DNA of 64,000 bases from the NCBI GenBank assembly GCA_963691815.1, contig OY829648.1:17856521-17920520 (forward strand), in the 5' to 3' direction. Made by a program: the position numbers and the translations under genes. The stretch comes from Echiichthys vipera. Its lineage: Eukaryota; Chordata; Actinopteri; Perciformes; Trachinidae. Within the stretch, counting starts at the first letter, position 1; each line of letters starts with the position of its first letter. Below are positions 12,197-24,387 of the stretch, one piece after another. The notes beneath the pieces are model-generated. The model was not told the DNA's origin. It saw only the letters and a list, made by a program, of their open reading frames with translations, and searched no databases.

Positions 12197-15100
12197 CCCC
12201 TCTGCACAGTGTTTCAGGGAATCAGATACTTTTGTTATTCTTTTCCCTCAATTTTCCTGACAGGTGAGACATGAAGTGGAAAAATTCAGGAGCTGAATCA
12301 TTTGAAGGTTTTTTGGTTCACGTTCAATTCACAGTGGTTTCCCCTTTAACCACCACAGAGAAAGAACAAACATGACACTTGGCAGCTGAAAGTGGATATT
12401 TTTAATCAGTAAAAGCTTAACACAAATGAGACAAGGGCTTCATGTTTTCATGAAATTCATGAACTGTTACCAGTAAACCTCTAATTACTCCTTGAAGAAA
12501 TATTGTCCACGCTCTACTGGGACTAAAACTGGATCAATCCCATTTGGCAACAGGGTGGTCAATTTTATGAGATATAAGTCTCACTACGTTTTTTTTTAGT
12601 AGGGGTGGAAATCTTCAATGTTACAGTTATAGCAAAAAAAGTAGAAGTCAACGTATTCATCAAAATTATTACTTGACTAAGAGTACAGAAATATTTACTA
12701 AAAAATGACAGGAGTACTGAGTAAGAAACGAAAAAAGGGTATTAAAGAACACAGGGGAAAAAAACACCAGCACACTACTGACATTTCACAAGTCTTTTAT
12801 TTGATGTTCATATGACTTTAATTATTTCAACCACGGATGGTGTCCAAGTAAAGTTAAAGAAGTGTACACCTGTATGTATTTGCAATGAAATGACAAGTCG
12901 TCGTCTCCGGATTAGATAACCTACCACGTGTACACTAGATTAAATATAGGTGTGTTCAACTGTCCAACCCGACCCCTGGTCAAAACATTATCAGTCATAT
13001 CCACATGAAATAAAAGCAGTTTGTCTTTTTTTTTTTTCATGTCCGTAACTTGGTCTCTACTTTTCTGTCTCTCTTCATCAGGCTAAATCACTGAGCATGA
13101 CAAGGTAATGCACACTATAAGCTTTAATATTTACAATAAAACAGAGAGCAGGAGTAGGCTTTAGTAGTAGTTTTAAAGCATAATATGTTCTTAAAATTAT
13201 TAGCAACATACCTACTGCCCTTTGTCAGCACAGTTCTCTGATGTACTCACATCAGACAAGTTTTCACAACCAGAGCTTGCTGCTCTGTGCACTGTTAATT
13301 CCTCTGAGGTTAACGTTATTCCTGCTGTAGCTTCAGCCACTTTGAACACATTCATGTGGAGGTAGCGGCTGCTGTAGGATAACAGAGCGCTAGCAGACCT
13401 GGGACCAGCTGACCAGCTGCCTCTTAATTATATTATATAAATTATAATATTGTACACCTTACAAACCTTATGCCCTTTACTCCACTTACAACAAGCACAT
13501 AAAAGCTTATGATGCTAGAAAGGAACATATCAACAACTGTTTTTACAATTTTATGATTTTCAAAGATTCCAAAGCCCCATGCTAAACTGAAAGGGTATTT
13601 AGGGTTTTTTGACTCCAGTTTGACATATACTGTGGTTGGTCCATAAAGCATTTTCATTTTAAATAAACTGCAAGCCTTTTTTCTTATGCCCTGAAGTGTT
13701 CACATTACACCATTCTAACCTATACTGTAAGTATATCTTTGTACTATTTCGTTAGTCATTTACTTATGATACCATAAATTTCTTTGCCGGCAATAGAGAA
13801 CCATTTCCTAAGCACCAAAATTGCTTTTTCAAATATTGGAGTTGGATCAAGTTTTCATTTTTGTCATAAATCATGTGTGGATCTCCATCATGTTGAACCT
13901 GGAAGCAGAACTTCATGAAGTCAGTTGAACTATCGCTCTAGCACTTTCACCCCATCACTCTACATATATCACTCAGTGAGTATTTCTTTATCATGTGCTC
14001 TCTCGCTCTAGTCTTTCATGTTTTTTTCTTCCAGCTCTCTTTATTATCTCTTTCTCTCTCACTCTCCTTTTCCCTTTCTCACTGTTGCTGTGAACTGCCT
14101 TTCCCATGCGATGCAGGCGGGGTTATATCCAGACCCAAGAGAGAATTACTGAGAAAACATCTCTGGTTACCACAGTCTCTATGCTCCTTACCCATTTTTA
14201 CAACTGGTCTGTTTGAAGTCATGAATGAAAAATGACAATACTCTAGCTCTGACCTAAAACAGGTTGGTGAGTGCTATTCACTGGCAATTAGAAACCTCAC
14301 ACAAGTGTGACATGCAAGTGGTGGGCTACATTCATTCTTCCTGCTTCTTATTTCTGTAATCAAAAGCCTCAGTCAAGGCTATGCAAAAGCTCTCAAGAAA
14401 GTGCTTAAGCCTTCCAAGTAGCTATCCTAGAGCAGATAGGCAAATTGACTATTTCATGAAAATTGGATTGTTGAACATGAGCACACCACACCTAAAACAA
14501 GCAGTTATTTTAACCCTTGATGATTATCTTTGCCTACTTAACCTTTCCAAACCATAGCTGTGTACGACCACAACAATATTTGATTTAATCTATGTACCTT
14601 CGTCTTAATGGACTTCTATGAAAAACTATGCTAAAAAATGGGGCTTTTTTAATTGTCAATGTTTGGGACATTTAAAAAAAACTGATTTACCATTTAATGT
14701 TTTTTTCAAAATAGAATATTGTGAGTCAGACATGAAAAATCCAGTTTACACTAGCCATTCTATTTTAAATGGTCTTTGTTATCAAATTTGTTTGCACATA
14801 GGCCTATTTTTCCAGGAGAGATCAGCAATCTTCTTTTACTACTTAACATTATAATTTAATCAGTACCTAATTCATTTTAAGGCTTGTTACATTATGGTAT
14901 GATAGTATTTGGATACTTCCACCGCCGAGGGAGCTGCAGTAGTCTAGAAGATGACAAGAGACTGGACCAAAACCTATTATGTTGCCTTCTGAATGAGAAA
15001 TGGATGTATCCTCCTGATGTTGTGGAGCATGAATCTGCAGGAGCAGATTGTTGCAGCTATATGAGGAAGGTGGAGGTGTGAAAGGGAAGGTAGAGAAGGA

Positions 15101-17137
15101 GATGAGGAGTTAGGGAAAATAGAAGCAGGGGAGAAGGGAAGAGAAGATAGAAAAAGAAAATTTAATTTAAAAGAGCTTTTATCCGCGGATAAGACAGCAG
15201 AAAAAGAGGAGAGAAGAGATTGGTAGGCAAAAAGGTGTTTAGGGCACTTGGATTTTAATCATGTGTTATCATGTGTTTTAGCCACCTGCAGGGGGGTTCT
15301 GTCAGCATGCACCAAGTATAGACAACTATAGGGTTGGGGGGGGGGGGGCTTCAAGCAAAGGTTGTGGCAGATAGGGACAGAATTGGACAGAGGGAGGTTT
15401 GACAGTTAAGGAGAGGTGGAGAGAGACATAGAGAGAAGGGTATTCATTGTATTGCTTGTATCGATTTTGATATTCAACTATGAGCTGCTTGTTCAAAGGT
15501 CAACAATGAACTTTCAACCTCAACCTTTAAGCCCACATGGAGGAAAAGATGACAGGGACTTCGACACAGTGCGAGCTGTCAGTACGTAGACAGATAACAC
15601 ACTGCCATCAGAGCTGACAGTTTGGGTCTGTTTGACTGGCTCCGGCTTCAGGCCGCCAAAACTATAACTCCATCCAACCTGTGGGGCTCTGTGAGTTGGC
15701 CATGCGCCCAAGGAGCTCTGCTGCACTGTCGCCTCCTGTCTGAAGACATGTAGGCCTATGGCTGAATCTCTCTGACTTGTTGCATGACTCTCTTTGACCT
15801 TGACCTGCTCGTCAACCTCAGGTGGGAGCTATTTAGTCACCGAAGAGTGTCAGCCTAGCGCATACATGAGCACAAGCTGTGATGGTGAGCTGGGTGAGGC
15901 CAGTTCCAGAATTTCGCAATGAGGAAGAAAGGATAGACGTGCTTCCAGGCATGTCTGAGTTTTTTTTTGTTTAACTTTCTATGTGGGAAAACCATCTTAA
16001 ACAAAATATTAATCATAGCAGAGTAGTTTTTAAATACTTTAAAACGTGTTTGGAGGAGGACTTTAACACATTCCATGACAACTGAGTAAACTCCACCTGC
16101 TAAGGAAGATCATGTGACATGGTTGAATACACCAGAGCAGCTACTAAATGGATCATGTGGCAAGATTGTTTTCTCATCAGCTATTACTAGCTTGTAGATG
16201 GTGCAGGGTGGACGGAAACTGCAGGTCTGACCACAATGTTGGCCCAGCCTTGGTTCTGGGCTTATATGGCTTTGCATTAATAACTGTATGTTCCAGTTTT
16301 CCCTTAAAGCCATATAAAGAGACTGACTTTGGTGCTCTTTTCTGACAGTTGACAGAGGAAGACCCCTGAAGTTGAGGATAAGCCAGCTTTCTCTGTGTGA
16401 ACCACAAGGATATTCCAACAGAGCTGCTGTCTGTGATATTGCAAAGGGGAAATAAGTGATTAGCCCAGAATATGTCTCTTAATTCCTAGAATATTAAGCT
16501 GCATTGATGTTTAGAATTGAAAGCTAAGCTCATCACAGACCTGAATTATCCTTTGAATAAAACGTTAGAAAACAACCAAACGCTAAAACACACCCACACA
16601 GGACTTACTTTTCTCCCACTGCCTAATAGGCTTTCCTCCTCCTCTTCTTTGCATTGCCATCTCCTCTTTTTCTTTTTTCCAGTTTTACAAACACATACAC
16701 ACCCGACCACCTAGACAATCACAGACGTCTGCTCATTTTGCCTTGGGAACTTTTGGCAGTTTATGGGCCAGATACCGCACTTTAGAAGAAACAATTTGGT
16801 ATAGTCATGAAAGAGCAGATCATTAAACGCTTCCACACAATGTAGACATCACAAGAGAGCTATACCTTGAGGTAAATGGTCAGCTCATATCTTTTTTTCA
16901 TTTATGAATATTGCTCTTAAGAAACAGTAATGATTTTGTATCACTGAGAGTTTGTATGAAGTGTACACTTTGCAAAAGGCAAAAAGAGATCAGTACTAAC
17001 ATCATGTATGTGTCTACATTTCTTTTTACCGATGACATTCTTCTTCCATTAATAAAGAAAACGTTATCTGAGCTATAGAGAAATTCTCGGGGTAACAAAG
17101 TTAAGTTGGGCTGACTGTTGGGTTCTAACATCTAACA
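12195..17137. other. No gene seen; possible decayed repeats and a TGACAG cluster
   Basis: No exon is supportable. Around 12598-12760 the text (AGGGGTGGAAAT, then 'AGTA...ACT' phrases) resembles decayed teleost DNA elements of the type at 22245-22737. A G-run lies near 15337-15348. Several TGACAG/CTGTCA hexamers lie at about 15400-15620. Confidence 0.4.
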
Positions 17138-17151
17138 CCACCAGAGGGCAC
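17138..17151 (+). promoter_or_regulatory. Candidate CTCF site
   Basis: CCACCAGAGGGCAC fits the vertebrate CTCF core CCASYAGRKGGCRS at every position. The call rests on sequence only; binding is not shown. Confidence 0.45.
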
Positions 17152-18564
17152 TCTGCTGGTGAGAATTTAAAAGTTGAAGTTCTAACTTGTCTCACTTTGC
17201 TTTTACTCAGATGTGTTCCCTCAACATCCTAAACATTTGTGTATACATAACATTTCTCACTTCATTTTATATTTTCATTTTGTTAACCTAAGAATGAGGT
17301 CAACAGCAATTCCCCAAAAAGTGTATATATGTAAGGGGTACAACTCCGCATTACTGACTACATCTTCAAGCAATATACATTTAGTGCAGAAGTGGCCTTG
17401 ACATATATACAAGCTTATACAAGCTACTGGTTAAAATCTGCAAAATGTCCATTATCAAGTTGGTAGAACATTGAGACAAGAGAGTTTCTGGTTCCCTGTA
17501 CCAGCTGGGAAACGAGTAGCATGCTCTACACACCTATAACTGATAGTGAAGGTGCTTTTAAGCAGGGCACTGAACCTGCCTGAATCTGCTCCAGATTCTC
17601 CGGTGAGCTCCCACGCCAGAAAAGAATGGAATATGTCAAGAAAACCGTAACCTCTGTTAATATTTTCCAATATGTAAAAGTAGACCATGATGTGCTGAGA
17701 ACATATATATGATGTATTCTTTGTAAAAACATTTGAACGACTGTCCATCAGTTAATACTAAACTAGGACTAAGCACCTTCAACATCACTTGAAGCAACCA
17801 ACAGACTGTGAAAACATTGTCAACATCTGTCCAAAATAATGTGACTACAGCTGTGCCGGTTTTCGTCTTATTATGAAGTTTTCCATCAAAAGAAAACAAG
17901 AAAAAAATTAGAGCCGATGCTAGTGACAATGTAAGAGGACACAAAAATAACCATCTCAATCATGTTCAAGCCATCATGTGCCCCGCTGGATCTGTTTGAT
18001 GTCTCTTTCAAACAAAGGGACAGAAACCCCCCACAGAACAGAACAAAGGCACACGATACTTTCCATATAAATGAGGAGTGGAAAGAACACTAAAACCAGA
18101 GTAAAAGTGAGCAGATGTGCCCCAGCACAGGGATGACACCATGTCATTCGTCTTTGAAAAACCCACATGTGTCTGATGTTGGGGACATGTAAAAAGTCTA
18201 CCGTCATTCGAGGAGCAGAGAGGAAAAGGCTCTGTGGTGCTGAAGCTGTTGGGTGGGTGGTATTTATTTATTTATTTTCTGTTGGTGCACTGTCAGCAGT
18301 GCCACTCCTGCCACCTTCTGGACCTCGGTGGGACGGATGCATCGGGTCAGAAAAGGAGGAAGAAGTAAACACCATGCGTGTATTACAAAAGACCACATCC
18401 AATACATGCAAATTACATTTGTTTTAAATACAAGATGAATTTGGTCTTCTTGGTGCTGAGATGCATGACTACAGCCTGAATGACACTTTTTCACAAACTT
18501 TTTTTTTCTTAAAGCTTCCATGTAAGGGGAAATAAAATATAAGATAAGGATTAAAAGGGAATAA
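17152..18564. other. No gene seen; one weaker CTCF-like motif
   Basis: Non-coding. CTGCCACCTTCTGG at 18308-18321 is a minus-strand CTCF-like core with one mismatch. The open frames here have no recognisable domains. Confidence 0.4.
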
Positions 18565-18876
18565 AGGTGGTGTGGTGGTTAGCACTGTCACCTCACTGCA
18601 AGAGGGTTCCTGGTTCGATTCCAGGCTGGGGCCCATCTGTGTGGAGTTTGCATGTTCTCCCAGTGTCTGCATGGGTTCTCTCTGGGTTCTCTGGTGTCCC
18701 CTAAATTGCCCGTAGGTGTGAATGTGAATGTGAATGGTGTCTGTCTCTGTCTGTCTCTGTCTGTCTCTATATGCCCTTCCATAGAGTCACGCCCAATGTC
18801 AGCTGGGATCGGCTCCAGCCCCCTGCGACCCTGTTAGGGAGAAATGGTTGGAGATGTTGGATGATGACGGATGGGG
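18565..18876 (+). mobile_element. tRNA-like SINE, near full length
   Basis: The element begins GTGGTGTGGTGGTTAGCACT (A-box-like) followed by GGTTCGATTCCAGG (a clear polymerase III B box). It continues with TGGAGTTTGCATGTTCTCCC, a GTGAATGTGAATG and CTGTCTCTGT simple-repeat block, and GGCTCCAGCCCCCTGCGACC, ending GATGACGGATGG. This layout is one of the most common repeats in teleost genomes. The same 3' part occurs at 3628-3700. Confidence 0.7.
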
Positions 18877-20495
18877 AATACAGAGGAATGAAAAATGGTT
18901 AGCGAGGCTGCAAGTTTGCGATGGATGTTGTGCACATGGGTACAGGTGTATTTGGACTGGGAAGGTTTTGTTATTGCATTTCAAGTTGAAAGCTTTCATA
19001 CATTCGTACAAAGTGAGTAACAAATCAAAAATATAATATAAGGTCACCTAGAGTACTACGATGAATACCATAGCTGCCATTAAAAATGGAAGGTGCAGAG
19101 CCAAAATAATTTCATCAAAGAAAAGTCAGATAAAATCCATTTGGAGAGGCTCAGACTGTTATGGTCATGTAAATATTTAGAAATATGTTATGGGAAATAA
19201 CACACTGGAAATATTCTGGCTTCTGGCACACAGTGAGTAACTGATTTTGCTCTGATCTGTTACATGTTTTGTTTCAAAATAAAGTCCCCTCTCTGCATTG
19301 TTTTGAATTCCTTGCCATGATGACCACCGAGTACATAGTACTTTAAGAAAGAAGTGGGAACTCAGCAGAAAGTTTATGGTGCTTAAAAAAGCAATTAAAC
19401 AAAACATTAGCTGGTTCATCAAGCTGGTTCAAAAGCGACCACCACCTTCAGCTCCATCCTCTAAGGAGATTTTTAAAGCATAAATATGTAAAAAGAAATG
19501 TACACATCAGAGACGTCAAGATTATTCACATAACTGTTTTTTTTTCCTTGAGGTTTAAAAATCATTACATCAATAACCCTAACTATTAATACACTGAACT
19601 TCCTCGAGCTATATAAAAAGAGGGAAGAAACGCTGGGTCTTACAGCAGAATTGATTCCCAATCTCATCAAGACTAATCTGGAAAACTGTGGTTAAATAAA
19701 ATGATTTAGAGATGAGAAGAAAAGCATCAGAAGGATGCATGACTTAGAGGATCAAGGCCTACGCATCCTGGGTTCTGACTGACCCATATTCCAGAGCCAG
19801 GAAACTTGTCTTCACCACCACCACCTCCACAGGCTGCCGGTCCAACACAGGTTAGCCGTAGAGGGCCTACTGATCGTGATCCAATGCGACCCTGTGCTAA
19901 TTCCCTGGTGAAAGCCACCCAGTCAGTCCAGAGATGCCTCAAAACCTCAAGGTTTATATGAACTAGATCCACTCTGAATGGGAACCCAGGCCGGTAATAA
20001 CAGACCTCAGGAAAAAAAAAAGGTTTTCAACCAAGGAGAGAGCGGTGAACTCACCCTGTTCGCCCCCTCGTTTTCTTTCCCTGCAGGTTTTGGGAGAGTG
20101 TTGAACATGCTTCCTGTAAATCGATGTAGTATTTATTACAGCCTCCGTTTTTGATGGCTGGGGTCATGTAGCCTGCTGTCTATTTATCCTAGAGGTCAGG
20201 TACTACATCAGGCCTGGTTTCAGGGCCAGGAGAGGAAGGGAAGAACGAAATCTAAGATGCAGGAACTAAATTGTTAGCAAATGTATAGCCTCCAACTTGC
20301 CCCTTGGCCCTGGTGCATTTTCAAGTGCTCTGCTCATCATGCTCCAAGATGCGGGGACGGCTTGCCTCTGAAATAATATTTCAACAGTGGTTACAGACGC
20401 AAAACCGGCGCCATCTCTCAGCTTGGGTTGTTCCCACCAAAGTGCAGCATAAGGGATTTTCATTTTATTTCTGGGAATATGTTATGCTTTGCTGT
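18877..20495. other. No gene seen
   Basis: Non-coding. The higher-GC stretch at 19740-20060 has interrupted frames only and no recognisable product. Confidence 0.4.
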
Positions 20496-20740
20496 GTAGT
20501 GGTGGTGGCCTTAAGGTTAAGAGAAAGAGGCTCAGGAGCAAAAGGCTGTAGGTTTGAATTCCCAGGCTGAATGATCTCTATCCTCCTTCAACAGTTATAG
20601 CACTGAGGTGCCTTTGAGCCTAGCGTTTAACTGTATCTCCGCTGGAGCTGTGCACTGGCTTCAGCAGGAGACTGTGGTTGTACTGGGACGCTCCCAGGTT
20701 GGATGAATGTAAGTGTGTGAATGTGAAGCAGGGCGTTGCT
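20496..20740 (+). mobile_element. tRNA-like SINE fragment
   Basis: GTGGTGGCCTTAAGGTTAAG resembles an A-box region and GTAGGTTTGAATTCCCAG contains a B-box-like GGTTTGAATTCC. The downstream sequence with GAATGTAAGTGTGTGAATG is a typical SINE tail region. The right boundary is approximate. Confidence 0.5.
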
Positions 20741-22244
20741 GGAAAAAAAAGAGCATGTGAGCTCAAATCCCCAAGAAAGGTTAAAAACAGACACCAGAGG
20801 CTACCGGGCTGCCCAAACAAGCCTGAAATTGAGCTACTAAGGTTATATAAACAAATTGAAAAACACACACCTAATGCTAATGAGAGTTCATTCACCCCTA
20901 GCGAGTCATTCTGGTCAGCCATTTTGTAAAAAAAAAGAATTCGCCTAAGTTTGAGATCAGTGCTTCAAAGATGTGTACAGAGAGGTTGAATCGCCATTCT
21001 ACTGCAGCTAAACTCTCTAAAAGATTACTTCGACCATCTTATTTTCATTTAAATGGCTCAGTGGAGTCCCATTTGCTTGTTGCTTTCCTACAGCCCAACA
21101 GGCTCAATAAAAGCCAATGAGCTGAGGAAAACAGGAAAACCTAACAGCATATGGTTTGCTCAGTATGGCTGCACATGGCAGCACTCCTTCTACCTCATTT
21201 GCTCCTCTGTATCGAGTTGTCCTCTTACCATCTGGACAATTATGAAGTTTCTCACTCCAAGTTTTTGCCAACACTTTACTACAGCCTTGATCAAGTGTAT
21301 TAATACGCATATGCACAGCATTAATATGTTAAATAGCAGGCGTTTAATAGTACTGGTATTTCAGGACGAAAGTAATGAATGTTCAGTCAACAAATGTATA
21401 ATTCAAAACCATTTTTTTAATTAGAATTACCTTTTTATCTTAATCTTGACAGTACTTTTTGATCGCTCAGTGATCACACTATCTGCCTGTTTGTAACGTT
21501 CTTTATCCTGGAAAGAAGGTAAAACATGTCATGTTAAAGGAGTTATTTTGACAATTTAGTAAATGTACATATTCACCCTCTTGCCGAGAGCTAGATAAGA
21601 AGGTTGAAACCACTTTTACGTCTATGAAATATGAAGCAATTTGACTATTTATTTACAATACAGGCGCAGTGACCTACGAGACGAAGGTTACATGGCATCG
21701 TCACAGTGATGACAACACCAAGAAATAGTCCAGTACATAACTCCCTGTAAAACAACAACTTCTCTCCAAAAAAACAATTTCCTTTGAGGAGTTTTCTCAG
21801 ACATGGCCAGTCACTTAGTGAGGACTCAAGGTGTGAAGTGAATTCCAGGAAGATTTTTTTTTATCGACTACTTGACTGTGTCTGTGAGCTGTCAGGAGGG
21901 GCTTGAATGTTGATGTTTCTTTGACAAATTTGGTGAATCTGCCCTCTGGACCTCAAAAAAAGATAACCTGTCATAATGCCAGGCTCTGATCGACAGCCAT
22001 GCAGGTAGCTGTCAGGTTGTTGCAGATGTTTAAAAAAGATATCCCCTTCCCCAGGGCAAAGTGAAATTAATGGTGCTATTGTAAACATCTGTCACGCAGC
22101 CCAGATCGAACAAAACACAAGGACTTCCAAAGATCCTTGGTTTGTAATACCTGTTAGGTTCTGGAAGGATGGAAGCAATTATTAATGTAGATTGATGCCT
22201 GCCTGCCTGTGGGCCACCATGGTACCTGCAACAAGCAGTCATGA
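20741..22244. other. No gene seen
   Basis: Non-coding. A 123-codon frame at 21053-21424 has no motif and no splice context. Confidence 0.4.
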
Positions 22245-22737
22245 AAGAAGTATTCAGATCTGTCAGATCTAAATACCATAGTCAAAAAATTCAAGTAAAA
22301 GTCCTGAATTCAAAATGTTACTCAAGTAGAATTTCATAATTACGTAAGTATTATCAGCAAAATTAAATTAAAGCATTAAAAGTAAAAGTACTCATTATGC
22401 AGAATGGCTCCTTTCAAAGTTTTTTTACAGAATGATCACCATGTTTTTGTTTTTTATCACTTAGGAATACATGTAAGAGTCAATCTGGAGCTAATTTTAG
22501 ATACTTTACTGGTTAGAGATTAAAAGTATAGTACTGCATCATATCATGTGTTTTTTATGTAAGCTGTAACTTCTAACAAGGGTCAAATAAATGTAGTGGA
22601 GTAAAAAGTACATTATTTCCCTACGAAATGTAACGGAGTAGAGTAAAGAAGCATAAAATGGAGATACTCAAGTAAAGTACAGGGACTTCAGTACAGTACT
22701 TAAGTAAATGTATTTATTATCACCCCCACCACTGGCT
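22245..22737. mobile_element. Non-autonomous DNA element (AAGTACT-rich)
   Basis: The text is built from AAGTA and GAGTA phrases (AAAGTACTCATTATGCAGAA, GTGGAGTAAAAAGTACA, CTCAAGTAAAGTACAG). It ends at CCCCCACCACTGG, which corresponds to the usual CAGTGGTGG terminus of a very common acanthomorph repeat. It has no coding capacity. The left end is decayed and its coordinate approximate. Confidence 0.55.
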
Positions 22738-23539
22738 ACAAGCAGTTGTGCCCGCAGAGGAGATGGTCCAGCCCCAGCCTCCTGTTGATGGTTTGTCCTC
22801 CCTGGTTCCCCCTGACCTGCTCTGCCTTTATAGCCTTGCATCTCCCCAGTGCTGACACTCTGAAAACGGTGTATACTGTAGTCAAAAAGCCCTTTGACTT
22901 AATTGAAAAGGATGTGTTTATAAATTGTTTGTGTTCTGCATCTAAATATGATTGAGTGTTTTTTTGACATGTTTATGCATGTGTCATTAAGTATCTTTGC
23001 CATGTGTTCGTGGATTGGCTCTCCTCTGTGAGGAGATGATATACTCGGCAGCTTCTGTCTTCTCATTATTTGGCAATTCAAACAAGTGTGAGGAAGTTTT
23101 GCAAAACTCCTGTAACTCTGTCTTTCTTTCTGTTTGTGTTAGTGTGAAACCCATAATCTGCACTAACACCAACATTTAAATGGACAAGAAAGCATTTGAC
23201 ACGAGAGACAGGATACATTCAGATTAAATGTTTTCTGCTGCATACGATAGCAGCTGATGTATATTTGACTCAGCAACTCATTCTCCTGTCATTTATGATT
23301 CTTAGATTTTTTTTTTTAATTGTCCTGCTGCTCTCATTTAAGGCATGTTGCTGCCCTCTACAGGAAATAATTATATCTGCTCTATTCCAATTTAAGATTT
23401 CAGCAAATATCTCTGACACCATAATGAGGACTTTTATGACTATTTTCTGCCATGTCACATTGTATTTATGTCATAGTAAATCATTTTTAAATAAATTTAA
23501 AGACAGATACAATGAGACAGTAGAGTTACAAATATATAT
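22738..23539. other. Intergenic, no gene seen
   Basis: Non-coding. CTGCCCTCTACAGG at 23351-23364 is an imperfect minus-strand CTCF-like motif. The stretch lies beyond the predicted 3' end of the minus-strand SREK1IP1 transcript. Confidence 0.4.
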
Positions 23540-23545
23540 TTTATT
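23540..23545 (-). terminator. Candidate poly(A) signal of SREK1IP1
   Basis: AATAAA on the minus strand, about 840 bases beyond the stop codon. I found no nearer canonical hexamer downstream of the stop. Confidence 0.4.
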
Positions 23546-24387
23546 ACAATAAAAGAACACTTAATGGGGAGGACCAAAAAGAACTGAAGCAATGGTACAT
23601 TGTGCATAGGAAATAAACAAAGCTGTATATAAAGGCTCAGTTAATGACAGTTCCCAGAATCTACACACATCAGTGTTTTTGGAATTAACTTTTGAAATGT
23701 CCTGATGATTTTCAACAATACAAGATGTGGGAGGTTAAATGATAAGTCATTCTTTGACAATAATCATATAAACAGAAGCCACATTGCTTTACCAGGAACC
23801 TTCAGAGTTTTGTTGTATTATTAGGTCATCCAGGCAAAAGTACAGTACAAATTTAAGCAATTATTAACTTAAAGATCACAACTATTTTTGTCTACAGATA
23901 TGAGGCAGTAGGTCAACTGCAATGGACTGATTATTGTCAATACTGGCTGATACATGAGCCATAAGTATTAATAATTGTTACAGTTCAATCAGGTTTAGCA
24001 TTCACATTTGTCCTTTTAAAAAAAGTGTTGGGGTACAATTTAAAAGAAGTATTGAAGCAACAAAGTGTATTCAAAAAAAATAAAAAAAGAACAGCACCCG
24101 GAGACTCATTGCTTTTCCCTGAACTACATTTCTTGATTGGATTAAAAGCCTCAAAATGCTTCAGAGAACCCTAAACACATTATTGTAATATGCATGATGG
24201 TATAAAACTGTTATCTGCAGTGTGCTATGCATTCTGCGTTTTTTTTTACACCAATTAATCATTTGAATCCTTGCCTCAGTAATGGACATGTATGGAACAA
24301 GATAAGCTGCCTTATTCCCAAAATGTCTGTAACTTTCCACGGACTGGAGAATAAATATAAAGGACCTACACACACAGGTCAGTTGTT

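Noticed and set aside
18565..18640. Functional tRNA gene suggested by A-box and B-box-like sequence
   Set aside because: The surrounding sequence is a SINE and cannot fold into a full cloverleaf with an anticodon arm and acceptor stem.
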